DNA of 64,000 nucleotides from AP-15 sp963814865 (GCA_963814865.1 CAWFEN010000009.1:186001-250000), one strand, 5' to 3'. Positions 35,435-46,860 are shown, counted from the first letter of the stretch. Translations and numbers: made by a program. Notes: generated by a model not told the origin, from the letters alone.

Positions 35435-35699
35435 GCCGGTCGCGCCGGCGTGGTGGATTTGAAGTTGGCCGGATCCGGCTGGCGCCATTTTCTCCTCGTC
35501 ATGCCGGCGAAGGCCGGTATTCGACGGCCGAAATAAATCCCGCCCTTCGTCGGGATGACGATGCCGGAGATATCGCGAACCGCCGGTGCGGGAGGCTAGC
35601 GGAAAGTCACGGCCGCATGATAGCCGGAATCGGACGCGGTCGGGGACCAGGTCCGAAACCCGCCAGCTTTTATCGGGCCGGCCCGGCACGCTCCGGCCC
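35435..35699. repeat. Intergenic region with REP-like palindrome
   Basis: GTCATGCCGGCGAAGGCCGG near 35498 faces CCCTTCGTCGGGATGAC near 35548, a dispersed-repeat type palindrome common in alphaproteobacteria. It separates the divergent Ada/AraC and MFS genes. No gene is seen. Confidence 0.5.
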
Positions 35700-36948
35700 A
35701 TGACTGATCGCCTCGATGTCGATGCGCTGCGCCGGCCGGCGCTTTATCACGGCTGGCTGGTGGTCGCGACGGCCTTCCTGGTTGCCATGTTCGGCTTCGG
35801 GCTCGGCTTTTACGGTCCGGGCATCTATCTAGTCGCGCTCAAAGCGCGCCACGGCTGGTCTGTCGCCGAACTCGCGCCGGCGATCACCGCCTATTACGTG
35901 CTCGGCGCCACATGGCTGTTCTTTTGGGTCGGCCCGCTCTTTGATCGTCTCGGCGCGCGAAAGACGGTCGCGGCCGGTGCCCTCGCGCTGTCTTGCGGCC
36001 TGGCGATGCTGGCTTCGGCAAGCCGCATTTGGCAGATATACGCGGCGTTCGTGGTGATGTCGCCCGGCTGGGCGACGATGAGCGGCGCGGCGATCGCGAT
36101 CATTGTCGCGCCGTGGTTCGACAAACGCCGCGGCCTGGCCGTCAGCTGGGCGCTGAACGGCGGCAGTGCGGGAGGCATTGTCTTTGCGCCGCTGCTGACG
36201 TTCCTGATCGCCCGGTTCGGCTTTGCCGTCGCCGTGGACGCGGCGGCCTTGTCGATGCTGGCGATCCTCCTGCCGATCGCGGCCTTGACGCTGCGGCGAA
36301 AGCGCGCCGGCGAACGCGACTGGGCGGACGAAGCCCCGGCCGCCGACCCGTCTCCGCCACTCCCTCCGCCACCACCCTGGCATCTGAGGCATGCGCTGCG
36401 CAGCCGGCGCTTCCTGACGATCTCGGCCGCGTTCGCCGTGGGCATGACTGTCCAAGTCGGGTTCCTGACGCATCAGATGGCCTTCCTCGCGCCGATGATC
36501 GGGGCCGCGGCAGCGGGTTGGGGAGTCAGTCTGACGACAGCCGCCGCCGTTCTCGGCCGCATCGCGACCGGGTTTATCGTGGATCGGGTCAATCGCCGGG
36601 CGGTGGCCTGCAGCAACTTCCTGATGCAAGCCGTGGCGATGGCGATTCTCGGCAACCTCCGCTTCGCGCACAGCGCTCTATCTCGGCTGCGCGCTGTTCG
36701 GGATTGGCGTCGGCAATATGAATTCGCTGCCCGCCCTCATCGTTCAACAAGAGTTTCCAAGGCACTCTTTCGCACGGATCGTGAGCCTCGTCGTCGCCAT
36801 CAACCAGTTCAGCTTCGCGTTCGGCCCGAGCCTTCTCGGTCAGTTGCAGTCGGCATCGGGTAGCTATGCACGGGCGCTGACTGCCTGCCTGGCGCTGGAG
36901 GCGATTGCGGCGATCGTTGTCCTCCGGCCTCGGGCCGTGAGCGCTTGA
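35700..36948 (+). CDS. MFS transporter, frameshifted
   Basis: Major facilitator of about 415 aa with 12 predicted helices; the first is HGWLVVATAFLVAMFGFGLG. The helix 2-3 loop motif appears as GPLFDRLGARKTV. A Pro-rich central cytoplasmic loop (PSPPLPPPPPWHLR) separates the two halves. The frame changes near 36670, where LYLGCALFGIGVGNMNS continues in the other frame, ending PRAVSA at 36948. It resembles the monocarboxylate-type MFS group. It lies upstream of an acyl-CoA racemase/transferase gene and may import its acid substrate. Confidence 0.82.
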
Positions 36949-37007
36949 CCTGCCGTGCGGCACCGCGCAGGTTCGGATCGATCGAACATCGACGACGGAG
37001 GCGCATC

Positions 37008-38150
37008 GTGGGGCCGCTCGCCGGGATCAAGGTGGTGGAATTGGCCGGCATCGGGCCGGGGCCGATGGGCGCGATGGTGCTTGCCGATATGGGCGCCACG
37101 GTGCTGCGCATCGACCGGCCGGGCGGCAGCGGTCTCGGCCTTCAGCGCCCGTTGCGCTACGATCTGCTGCTGCGCGGCCGCTATTCGATCGCGGTCGATC
37201 TCAAAGCCGCGGCGGGGAGGGCGCTGGCGTTGCGCCTCGTCGAAGAGGCCGACGCGCTGATCGAGGGCTTTCGGCCAGGCGTCACCGAGCGGCTCGGTCT
37301 CGGTCCAGAGGATTGCCTCGCGCGCAATCCGCGCCTCGTCTATGGCCGGGTCACCGGCTGGGGCCAGGACGGGGAGCTGGCGCAGGCGGCCGGGCACGAC
37401 ATCAACTACATCTCCCTCGCCGGCGCGCTGCATGCGTTCGGGCAGCATGACGGGCCGCCGACCCCGCCGCTCAACCTGCTCGGCGATTTCGCCGGCGGCG
37501 CACTTTATCTCGCGTTCGGCGTCGTCTGCGGCATTCTCGAAGCGCGCCGGTCGGGCCAGGGCCAGATCGTCGACGCGGCGATGGTCGATGGTGTGGCCTC
37601 GCTGATGACGTCGTTTCACGGCGCGGTCGCGGCCGGGCTCGCGAGCCACGAGCGCGGCACCAACCACCTCGATGGCGGCGCGCATTTCTACAATGCGTAT
37701 GAATGCGCCGATGGACGGTGGATCTCGATCGCGCCGATCGAGGGCAAGTTCTACGCCGAGTTATTGCGGCGGCTCGACATCGACCCGGCAACCATGCCGG
37801 CGCAGATGGACCGGGAAGGCTGGCGCGCGGCGCAGGCGCGGCTCGCCGATCTGTTCAGGACCCGGACGCGCGACGAATGGTGCGCGCTGCTGGAAGGCAC
37901 CGATTCCTGCTTCGCCCCGGTGCTGACGATCGACGAGGCGCCATCGCACCCGCACAACGCGGCGCGGCGGACCTATGTGGAGATCGACGGCATCGTCCAG
38001 CCGGCCCCGGCTCCGCGCTTTTCCCGGACCGTTCCCGACCTGCCGATCCCGCCGCAGCCAAGCGCTCCCGAACAGGCTGAGACGGCGCTCGCCGCTTGGC
38101 TCGGCCCGGCCGAAATCGCCGCCCTCAAAGCCGGCGGCACAATCGGCTGA
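37008..38150 (+). CDS. CaiB/BaiF CoA-transferase family (alpha-methylacyl-CoA racemase-like)
   Basis: A 380-aa type III CoA-transferase-fold protein. Family motifs are GPLAGIKVVELAGIGPGPMG, ADMGATVLRIDRPGG, LLRGRYSIAVDLKAAAGRAL, ALIEGFRPGVTERLGLGPED and the catalytic-Asp region GQIVDAAMVDGVASL. The closest pattern is alpha-methylacyl-CoA racemase (GHDINYISLAGALHAFG). The start is GTG 37008 behind GGAGG. The gene is complete and plus strand with the MFS gene. Confidence 0.9.
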   Translation: MGPLAGIKVVELAGIGPGPMGAMVLADMGATVLRIDRPGGSGLGLQRPLRYDLLLRGRYSIAVDLKAAAGRALALRLVEEADALIEGFRPGVTERLGLGPEDCLARNPRLVYGRVTGWGQDGELAQAAGHDINYISLAGALHAFGQHDGPPTPPLNLLGDFAGGALYLAFGVVCGILEARRSGQGQIVDAAMVDGVASLMTSFHGAVAAGLASHERGTNHLDGGAHFYNAYECADGRWISIAPIEGKFYAELLRRLDIDPATMPAQMDREGWRAAQARLADLFRTRTRDEWCALLEGTDSCFAPVLTIDEAPSHPHNAARRTYVEIDGIVQPAPAPRFSRTVPDLPIPPQPSAPEQAETALAAWLGPAEIAALKAGGTIG

Positions 38151-38190
38151 GGTTTCGGGAATTTGCCAGACGACGGCGCCCCGGGGGAGA

Positions 38191-39157
<967 letters not shown>

Positions 39158-39165
39158 GGCTCGCC

Positions 39166-39991
39166 TCAGCGGACGATCAGCACGTCGCAGGCAAGGCGTT
39201 CGGCAAATTCGCGCAGCCGGCCGCCGGCGCTTTCGACCGCGCCGGCTTCGATCGCCAGCAATCGGCAATCCAATTCGACGATCCGCCGTGGCAAGGCCGC
39301 GGGTTCCGTGGGCGCCACGGCGATCTGCCACGGCACCGAAAACGCGGCGATCTGTTGGGCGATCCACTTTTCGAGCCCGACCGCGGCGGCAAGCGCGGGC
39401 GGGCACATCGCCGTCAGGCCGCCGCCTCCGGCTTCGGCCATTTGCGCCGCCGCCCGAAGCAGTCGGGCCGATCCCGGATTCCGGTCGCGCAGCAAGGCCG
39501 CCACCCTGGCATTCGCGCTCCAGGCCTGGCGGGCGAGCAGGAACGGACCCGGTGCCAGCTCGATCGAGGACCACCAACGGCATTCCACCCGGAAATAGCC
39601 GGCGATCGGACGGGTGAGCGCCCCGGCAACCACGAGGTCGTGTTCCGATACGGCCGACAGCACGGTTTCCGCAGCGCCCCGCACGATCTCGAAAGACCAT
39701 GGCAGCACGTGTCGTTGCGCCGCGGCGGCAACTTCCTGCCGCGCGCGTTCGGCGGCGGCGCGCAGATGCAGCTCGATCTGCGGCACGGTCAACGGCTCGA
39801 CTGCCGAACCCCGACGCGACCTGGCGCGCGAACGGCAGACCGGCGAGCCGCAGCAGGTCTTCGTCCTCGACAAAAATTCCGTGCAGCGGCGCCTTCGCAC
39901 GCGCCGCGAGCCGCGCCGCCGTGTCGATCGCGGTCCGGTTCTCCGATGCGGCGTCGAGCGGGACGACGACGCGCTCGATCGCACCGCTCAT
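39166..39991 (-). CDS. Universal stress protein (UspA-like), frameshifted
   Basis: Stress protein of about 274 aa. It starts at 39991 with IERVVVPLDAASENRTAIDT and APLHGIFVEDEDLLRLAGLP. It continues in a second frame after the CCCC run 39809-39812 (SAVEPLTVPQIELHLRAA, SEHDLVVAGALTRPIAGY). The second half carries divergent Usp-like segments and ends LACDVLIVR. The canonical ATP-binding GxxGxxxxG loop is not evident. Its start overlaps the Lon-like protease stop (ATGA), so the two are coupled. Confidence 0.72.
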
Positions 39992-42474
39992 GACCGCGCC
40001 CCCGGGCCGGACAGGGTACGGGCGAATTCGGCGGCCTTGGCGGCAAACATGTCGAGCCGCGCGGAAATCCGCTGATTGAGAGTGCCGGCCGGGTAGTCGC
40101 CATCGGCATCGGGCTGTCCCGCCGGAACCCCGGTCAGCAGTTCGAGCCCCTGATCGACCGTGTCGATCGGATAGATCGCAAACCGTCCCTCGGCCGCCGC
40201 CGCGACGACATCCCGGCGCAGCATCAGGTGGCTGACGTTGCTGGCCGGGATGACGACGCCTTGACGCCCGGTGAAGCCGGCGATCCGGCAGCTGTCGAAA
40301 AAGCCCTCGATCTTTTCGTTGACCCCGCCGATCGCCTGGATCTGGCCGCGCTGATCGACCGAGCCGGTGACCGCGAAACACTGCTTGATCGGCGCGTCGG
40401 CCAAGGCCGAGAGCAGCGCGAACAGCTCGGCGGCCGAGGCGCTGTCGCCGTCGACGCCGCCATAGGATTGTTCGAAGACCAGGCTGGCATTGAGCGACAG
40501 CGGCCGGTTTCGGCCGAAGCGGCCGCCGAGAAATCCGGCGAGGATCAGCACCCCCTTCGAATGCAGCGGACCGCCAAGCTGGACTTCGCGTTCGATGTCG
40601 ACGACCTCGCCGCGGCCGAGCCGCACCTGCGCGGTGATCCGGGTCGGGGTGCCGAAGGCGAGGGTGCCGAGGGTGATCACCGAAAGCCCGTTGATCTGGC
40701 CGATCTCGTCGCCGTCGGTCTCGATGCGGATGGTCTTGCGGGCGATCTCTTCCTGCAGGCGGCGGTAGATGCGGTCGCCGCGGCGGAATTGCGCGTCGAT
40801 CGCCGCCTGCACCTCGGCCGGGCCGACGATGTCCTTGCCGGCATCGGCGGCGACCTGGTCGGATTCCTGCAGCAGATCGGTGAACGCGCGCATGCTCGTC
40901 GACAGTTTGTCGGAATCGCCGGCGAGGCGGGCCGCCTGCTCGATGACGCGCGCCACCGCGTCGCGGTCGAGCGACCGCAGCTTTTCGCGGCGGCCGATCG
41001 CGCAGATCAGGCGCGCGTAGAGCAATGTCGTCTCCGGACTGCGCTCGACCCGGTCTTCGAAATCGGCCGCAATCTTGAACAGATCGGCGAATTCCTCGTC
41101 GTTGGCGCTGAGCAGGTAATAAAGCGCCGGCGGCCCGACCAGCACGATCTTGACGTCGAGCGGGATCGGTTCGGGCGCGAGCGACACCGTGCTCGCCATG
41201 CTCAGCAACTGTTCCAGGCTTTCGATCCGGATCTGACCGGCATTCAGCGCCCGCTTCAGCGAGGCCCAGCCGAAATTGCCGGCCAGCAGCTTTTGCGCGT
41301 CGAGGATCAGATAGCCGCCATTCGCCCGGTGCAGCGCGCCTGCAATCAACAGGTTGAAGTCGGTGACCAATGCCCCGAAACGCGCCAAATGCTCGACGCG
41401 GCCGACCAGGGTCTGATGCGTCGGATTGTCCTCATCGACAACCGGCGCGCCTTTTTGTGCGCCGTTGTCGACGATGACGTTGACCTGATAGGCGCGGAAC
41501 CGGCCGTCCTCGAGCGCCTGGACGATCGGCTGGGTCGCCGGGGCTTCCGGCGGGGCCGGCGGCAGGAAAGCGTCGGCGTTTTGCTTCACGTCCTGCTCGA
41601 CCGCATCGAGATAATGCGCGACCTCGGGCACGTCGCCAAAGGCGCCGCGCAGCTCCTCGATCAGATGCGCGATGGCAAAGCCGGTGGTCTCGCGATTGAG
41701 CGCCTGCGCGGCGTCGCGGTGCTCGCGCTCCCATTGCGGCACCTCGCGCATGATCGCCTCGAGCTCGGTCTGAACGGCTTCGATCTCGTGCTGAATGCGC
41801 TCCCGGTCGCCGGGCGGCAGCTCCTCGAACATCTCCGGCGTCAGCACCTTGCCGTCGCGTTTGGGCGCCAGGCCCAGCCCGGCCGGGGTCCGGATGAGGG
41901 TGATGCCCTTGCTTTCCGCGCGCTGCTGCAGGGCGCCGAACGACTGCTCGCTGCGCTGCTTGAACTGCTGCTCGATCGCGTCGCGGCGCGCGCGGTATTC
42001 GTCGCGCTCGAACGCAGCCGGCAAGGCCGCGCGCAATTCCTCGATCAGCCGCGTCATCGCCGCGGCGAGCCTGATGCCGCGGCCCGGCGGCAGCCGCAGG
42101 CAGCGAGGCTGCTGCGGATCGGCGAAATTGTTGACGTAGCACCAGTCGGGCGGCGTCGGCTCGCTCTGCGCCCGGCTGCGCAGCAGGTCCTCGACCGTGT
42201 CGTGCCGGCCGCTGCCGCTGGCGCCCAGCGCATAGACGTTGTAGCCCTTGCGGCGCATCCGCATGGCGAATTGGATGGCGTCGACGGCCCGCTCCTGGCC
42301 GACCGGCCCGGGCGCCTCGTCGAGCTCGCTGCACAATGCGAAGGGCAGGTCGGCCGGATCGCAGCGGCGGTAGAGCAGAGCCGGCGGCAACGGGCGGCCG
42401 AGTTCAAAGCCTGCATCGGCAGGCGGCGACCCAATCGCCGCGTCGGCACCGCGGGCCGCTGTCTGATCCGCCAT
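39988..42474 (-). CDS. Lon-family ATP-dependent protease (AAA_32/LonB-like)
   Basis: An 828-aa cytosolic protease combining an AAA ATPase and a Lon C-terminal domain. The P-loop is variant: GASGSGRHDT with Arg-His instead of Lys-Ser/Thr. The central arm is coiled-coil-like and charged (about 150-260). ANGGYLILDAQKLL is the Walker B region. The proteolytic dyad is Ser678 in GDSASAAELF and Lys721 in NEKIEGFF, the same 43-residue spacing as in E. coli Lon. It has no Lon N-terminal domain, as in the AAA_32 group. It is coupled to a Usp gene, suggesting a stress role. Confidence 0.9.
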   Translation of the reverse strand: MADQTAARGADAAIGSPPADAGFELGRPLPPALLYRRCDPADLPFALCSELDEAPGPVGQERAVDAIQFAMRMRRKGYNVYALGASGSGRHDTVEDLLRSRAQSEPTPPDWCYVNNFADPQQPRCLRLPPGRGIRLAAAMTRLIEELRAALPAAFERDEYRARRDAIEQQFKQRSEQSFGALQQRAESKGITLIRTPAGLGLAPKRDGKVLTPEMFEELPPGDRERIQHEIEAVQTELEAIMREVPQWEREHRDAAQALNRETTGFAIAHLIEELRGAFGDVPEVAHYLDAVEQDVKQNADAFLPPAPPEAPATQPIVQALEDGRFRAYQVNVIVDNGAQKGAPVVDEDNPTHQTLVGRVEHLARFGALVTDFNLLIAGALHRANGGYLILDAQKLLAGNFGWASLKRALNAGQIRIESLEQLLSMASTVSLAPEPIPLDVKIVLVGPPALYYLLSANDEEFADLFKIAADFEDRVERSPETTLLYARLICAIGRREKLRSLDRDAVARVIEQAARLAGDSDKLSTSMRAFTDLLQESDQVAADAGKDIVGPAEVQAAIDAQFRRGDRIYRRLQEEIARKTIRIETDGDEIGQINGLSVITLGTLAFGTPTRITAQVRLGRGEVVDIEREVQLGGPLHSKGVLILAGFLGGRFGRNRPLSLNASLVFEQSYGGVDGDSASAAELFALLSALADAPIKQCFAVTGSVDQRGQIQAIGGVNEKIEGFFDSCRIAGFTGRQGVVIPASNVSHLMLRRDVVAAAAEGRFAIYPIDTVDQGLELLTGVPAGQPDADGDYPAGTLNQRISARLDMFAAKAAEFARTLSGPGARS

Positions 42475-42627
42475 CCCTACCGCGCTCCCCCCCGTGACCC
42501 GTGCGCCGTTCGCCTTATGCCGCCCAGACCAGCGGCTCGATCGGCGGCGGGCAAGGCACAGGTTATGGCGATGTCGCCGGTACGCTGCAACGGCGGCGGG
42601 CCCGACCCCGACAAACAGCGGGCGGCC

Positions 42628-43771
42628 TCACCGGCCGGGACGGCCGGCGATCCAGCCCGTGCTCTGCATCTCGATCAGCCGCGATACGGTGCGCCGGAAT
42701 TCGAAGGTGCCGTCGCCGGCGACGTAGATTTCCTCGGGCGGCACCTCGGCCGAGGCGATCAGCAGGGTGCGCGCCTCATAGAGCGTGTCGATCAGGATGT
42801 TGAAGCGCCGCGCCTCGTCGCGCCGCTCGCGCTCGAGACGCGGGATGCCTTCGACGACGATCGCGGCAAAGCGGCCGGCGACGGCGAGGTAATCAGCGGC
42901 GCCGAGCGGCCGGCCGCACAGCTCGGCAAAGCTGAACCAGGCGACGCCGCGTGCCGCGCGCGGCACGACGAGCGAACGGCCTTTGACGCCGAGCACGATG
43001 CTCGCGCCCGGCGCGCCGTCGGTCAGCTCGGCAAAGGCGTTTTCGAGCGCCCGGTGCGCCGCCGTCGCCGAGCGGCGTGTGATAGACCTTCTTGCCCGCC
43101 AGCCGGGCGAGCCGATAGTCGCGCCCGCTGTCGAGCGCCAGCACAAAAAGCTTTCTCTTCAGGAGAGCGATAAACGGCAGAAACCGCTCGCGGTGCAGGC
43201 CGTGCTCGTAAAGCTCGTCCGGCGCGCGGTTCGAGGTCGCCACGACCACGATGCCGGCATCGAACAGCGCCGTGAACAGGCGTTCGAGGATCATCGCGTC
43301 GGCGATGTCGTCGACCTGGAACTCGTCGAAGCAGAGCAGCGCCGCCGCGCCGGCGATGTCGGCGGCGACCTTGGCGATCGGCTCGCGCGCTCGGGCGCGG
43401 CGCTCCTGCTCGATCCGGTCGTGGATCTCGAGCATGAAGGCGTGGAAATGCACCCGCCGCTTGTGCGCGACCGGCGCGACGCCGAAGAACAGATCCATCA
43501 GCAAGGTTTTGCCGCGCCCGACCGGGCCGCACAGATAGAGGCCGACCGGGGCGTGCGCGTCGTTGTGCTCGGCCAGGCCAAAGCGGGCGAGCCAGCCGTG
43601 CAGCCCGGATTCGGGGCGATAATCGAGCAGCGCGCGATGGAGGCTCTGCAACCGCTCGACCGCCAATTGCTGCGCCGCATCGGGTTCGAGCCGCCCCTGC
43701 CGGCGCAGTGCGCGGTAAAGCGCCATCGGCTGCCGCGCGGCGCCTCCGGCGTCTGCATCAAGTGGCGTCAT
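42628..43771 (-). CDS. zapE: Cell division protein ZapE (AFG1-type ATPase), frameshifted
   Basis: P-loop ATPase that in E. coli destabilises FtsZ polymers, homologous to mitochondrial AFG1. It starts at 43771. Motifs are GLYLCGPVGRGKTLLMDLFF (Walker A), RRVHFHAFMLEIHDRI, LLCFDEFQVDDIADAMI (Walker B) and VVVATSNRAPDELYEHGLHR. The frame changes near 43068 within YHTPLG; the other frame provides HRALENAFAELTDGAPGAS, WFSFAELCGRPLGAADY and RRFNILIDTLYE. The total of about 380 aa is normal. Confidence 0.88.
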
Positions 43772-43902
43772 CGAAACCGGAAAGGCTGGAGGGGCGTGGC
43801 GCGGCGCAAAAATTCGGAGCGGGCATGGCGCCGCAGGCCGCGGCCGCGGGATCTACTTCAGCCGGGATGCAAGCGCAACCGGGTCGCGGGCGCTCCGGGG
43901 GA

Positions 43903-44925
43903 TCATTCGCCCCACATCAGGAACAGGCCGACATCTCCCGGAAACCCGTTCGGAAAATCGAGCACCCGTGCGCTCAGGTGAAAGCCGTGCGGCCTCAGAT
44001 CGCTTTGCCAGCGCAGGTAGATCTCGGCAGCCTCGCCGCGCAGGGTCTCGGGCCATTCCGGCAGCGGCGTGTTGATCGCCCGTCCCCGGTCGGTGCACAG
44101 ATCGGCGGGAAACCGCAGCAGCATGAATTCCTTCTCGCCATGTTCGGCGGCCTCGCGGGCGCGATGCAGCAGCAAGCGCCAATTTTCGTCGGCGACATGG
44201 TGGTCGATCAGCTCCTTGACGCGATGACGGCGTTCCTCCGCGACGGACCGGCGCGCCGCCTCGTGCTGATCGGCCTTGTGGTGCTCGAAATCGGCGACCA
44301 GCCCATGGAAATCGGTTACGGTCGGGCCCGGCTCGGCCGTCGCCGGCTTTTTGTCGGGCGGCAGGCCTGCCGCCACGGCCTCGCCTTTGCGCCCGAAGCG
44401 GCTGTCGATCGCGGTGAGAACGTCGGCAAACGCCCGATGCCGTCCGAGGCCGTGCCCCGAACCCTGCGACGGCGCCTGGTCGGCGGCCAAAGCGCGCAGC
44501 AGATCGGCCCGGCTGACGATCCCGGCGATGCGGCCGTCGCGCACCACCGGGACCCGCTTGATCCGATACGTCGCCAGGATCCGGCCGATTTCCGCGGCTT
44601 CGGCGGTTTCGGCAATCGTCACCACCGGCGCGGACATGACCTCCCGAGCGGTGTGCTTCGGGTCGCGCAAGGTGGCCAGGAAATCCGGGTGGAGCGCTTC
44701 TCCTTCGGCGAGAAGCGTCAGCCACCAGTCGCGCCGCGCCTGGCGATCGGGTTCGGTGCGTCCGATCAGATCGCCCTCGCTGACCATTCCGATCGGCACC
44801 CCCTCCTTATCGACCACCGGCGCCGCGCTGATGCCGTGATCGAGAAGCAGCCGCGCAATTTCGCGCGTCGGGGTATCCGGAAGGACCGTAACCACATCCG
44901 TGGTCATGAATTCGCGCGCTTGCAT
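43903..44925 (-). CDS. CBS-pair protein with uncharacterised C-terminal region
   Basis: A 340-aa protein. The N-terminal 150 residues hold two CBS motifs (FMTTDVVTVLPDTPTREIAR, APVVDKEGVPIGMVSEGDLI; VMSAPVVTIAETAEAAEIGR, VPVVRDGRIAGIVSRADLLR) that bind adenine nucleotides. A Gly/Ala/Pro linker follows. The C-terminal 120 residues (RRHRVKELIDHHVADENWRL to FPGDVGLFLMWGE) match no family I know. It precedes zapE and follows a Usp gene on the same strand, so it likely belongs to a stress or energy-sensing group. Confidence 0.82.
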   Translation of the reverse strand: MQAREFMTTDVVTVLPDTPTREIARLLLDHGISAAPVVDKEGVPIGMVSEGDLIGRTEPDRQARRDWWLTLLAEGEALHPDFLATLRDPKHTAREVMSAPVVTIAETAEAAEIGRILATYRIKRVPVVRDGRIAGIVSRADLLRALAADQAPSQGSGHGLGRHRAFADVLTAIDSRFGRKGEAVAAGLPPDKKPATAEPGPTVTDFHGLVADFEHHKADQHEAARRSVAEERRHRVKELIDHHVADENWRLLLHRAREAAEHGEKEFMLLRFPADLCTDRGRAINTPLPEWPETLRGEAAEIYLRWQSDLRPHGFHLSARVLDFPNGFPGDVGLFLMWGE

Positions 44926-44956
44926 CGCGCCACCCTACGGCACCCGCCGACCGCCC

Positions 44957-45826
44957 TCAATGGGCGATCAGCACCGGCACGGCCGCCGCGGCTGCCTGCA
45001 GCACATGCCGGGTGAAGCCGCCGAAGACCCATTCGCGCAGCCGGCTGTGCCCGTATCCGCCCATCACCAGCAGCGCTTTGCGCTCGGCGGCGGCGGCGAG
45101 CAGGGTGTCTGCCGGGCTGCGCTCCTCGGGTTGCAGCCGGTGCGCCGAGACCGCGATCCCGCGCCACCGCAGGCTGGCCATCAGCCGGCTTCCCTCCTCG
45201 CTCGACAGGTTCTCTTCCTCGGCGACGGTCAGGACCTGGATCTCCTTGGCGAGAGCCAGAAACGGCAGCGCCGCGGTCACCGCATGCGTGGCCTCGCGCG
45301 TCGCCTTCCAGGCGATGACGATCGTCTCGGGCAGGGCGGGCATCCCCGCCGCGGCCGGGATCAGGACCGGACGGCCGCTGTCGAGCAGGGCAGCCTCGAT
45401 CGTCTCCGGGGCGACGCCGTCGCCGTCGGTCGGGCGGCCGATGATCATCAGATCGGCAGCGCGCCCGTGCTCGGCGATCCAATAGGCCTCGGCACCGACC
45501 TGCCGTGTCCACTGCGCCGAGGGTCCCGGCGGGCCGGGCGGGGTATCGGCGATCGCCAGCCCTGCGCGCGCGCAGAAATCTTCGAACTGCCGTTTTGCCT
45601 GCTCTTCACGCTCGGCCGCTTCCGCCTCCATTCGGTCGACGAGACCGCCGAGCATCGCCGGGCCGCCGCCGTCGCTGGTCATGGCGACCGCCATCGCCGC
45701 CGCATCGACGCGGACGTGGAGGAAATCGATATGCGCCGCGAACCGGCGGGCGATCGCCGCGGCCGAGACGAATACCGCATTGTCGCCGGCGCCGCCGGTC
45801 GAAGGAACGAGTATGGTCTTGATCAT
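44957..45826 (-). CDS. Universal stress protein, two-domain UspA type
   Basis: A 289-aa tandem Usp. Domain 1 starts MIKTILVPSTGGAGDNAVFV and contains AADLMIIGRPTDG. Domain 2 (from about 155) has ETIVIAWKATREATHAVTAA and ends with the nucleotide-loop motif LLVMGGYGHSRLREWVFGGF, TRHVLQAAAAAVPVLIAH. ATG 45826 fits the domain start. It is 31 bp upstream of the CBS protein gene. Confidence 0.9.
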   Translation of the reverse strand: MIKTILVPSTGGAGDNAVFVSAAAIARRFAAHIDFLHVRVDAAAMAVAMTSDGGGPAMLGGLVDRMEAEAAEREEQAKRQFEDFCARAGLAIADTPPGPPGPSAQWTRQVGAEAYWIAEHGRAADLMIIGRPTDGDGVAPETIEAALLDSGRPVLIPAAAGMPALPETIVIAWKATREATHAVTAALPFLALAKEIQVLTVAEEENLSSEEGSRLMASLRWRGIAVSAHRLQPEERSPADTLLAAAAERKALLVMGGYGHSRLREWVFGGFTRHVLQAAAAAVPVLIAH

Positions 45827-46056
45827 CGGATCTCCTCTGGCGTGGCGCAGCCGGATCTCGCCGTCATCCCCGCGCCGGCGCCGGCCGGATCGCCGTCGCG
45901 CCAATTGCAGACGATGCATGGCTGCTCGACATTGACCGAGGTCAACCGCGATCGCTAAGCGGCGCGCCGTCCGGCGACACTACCGCAAATCCGCCGCGAC
46001 AGGACAGGATGACCAGGCCGGCGCGGCGCGGCGCCCGGATAAGGGGGATCGGGGTC
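45827..46056. other. Divergent intergenic region
   Basis: Separates the minus-strand Usp gene from the plus-strand DUF4239 gene. I see no gene, RNA or clear operator. Both promoters presumably lie here. Confidence 0.4.
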
Positions 46057-46860
46057 ATGAGCGAGCTCTCTGATGCCGGGATTCTGTCGCTGATCCTGCT
46101 CGGCGGCTCTGCCCTCGGCGTGCTGGTGCGGCCGTTTCTGTCGGAGCGTCACCGAAGCCAGGAAACCACCGATCTGATCCGGCTGGTGGTCACCATGCTC
46201 GTCACCTTTGCCGCCTTGGTGCTGGGGCTGCTGACCAGCTCGGTCAAGGCGTCGTTCGACAGCGTCGACGAAGATTTGCGGAGCTTTGCCATCCAGCTGA
46301 TCCAGCTCGACCGCTCGCTGCGCCAATATGGCGAGGAGGCGGACCCGGCGCGCGCGGTGCTGCGCAGCTACACCGCCGCCGCCATCGCCACGACCTGGAC
46401 CACGGAGCCGCCGCCGCCCGGCGACTACTATCCCAAACAGGTGTCGCCGCCGTCTTCCTCCGGTTCCATCGAAAGCGCCAGCCTCGGCGACATGCTGGCC
46501 CGCCTCGAACTCGACCTGCGCCAGCTCGACCCGCAGGATCCGCCACACCGCCGGCTGGTCACGGTCAGCCTGAACCAGTACGAGCGTCTGATCCGCATGC
46601 GCTGGAAACTGATCGAGGAAGCGCAAAACTCGATCTCGATGCCGTTTTACATCGTGCTCGCTTTCTGGCTGGTGATCGTTTTTGCCAGCTTCGGGCTGAG
46701 CGCGCCGCGCAACGCGCTGTCCTACGTCACGATCGTGCTCGGAGCGCTGTCGATCGCTTCGGTCATCTTCGTCATCCTGGACTTGGACACCCCGTTCAGC
46801 GGAATATTCATGGTGTCGAGCCAACCCATGCGCGACGCGCTGGTCGAGCTCAGCCGATAG
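46057..46860 (+). CDS. DUF4239 (bestrophin-like) membrane protein
   Basis: A 267-aa protein with membrane segments near both ends: GILSLILLGGSALGVLV and LVVTMLVTFAALVLGLL near the start, FYIVLAFWLVIVFASFGL and LSYVTIVLGALSIASVIFVI near the end. A soluble, Pro/Ser-containing middle domain separates them. The layout matches DUF4239, distantly like bestrophin channels. The function is unproven. The start is ATG 46057 after AAGGGGGATC. pgk follows 58 bp later. Confidence 0.8.
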   Translation: MSELSDAGILSLILLGGSALGVLVRPFLSERHRSQETTDLIRLVVTMLVTFAALVLGLLTSSVKASFDSVDEDLRSFAIQLIQLDRSLRQYGEEADPARAVLRSYTAAAIATTWTTEPPPPGDYYPKQVSPPSSSGSIESASLGDMLARLELDLRQLDPQDPPHRRLVTVSLNQYERLIRMRWKLIEEAQNSISMPFYIVLAFWLVIVFASFGLSAPRNALSYVTIVLGALSIASVIFVILDLDTPFSGIFMVSSQPMRDALVELSR

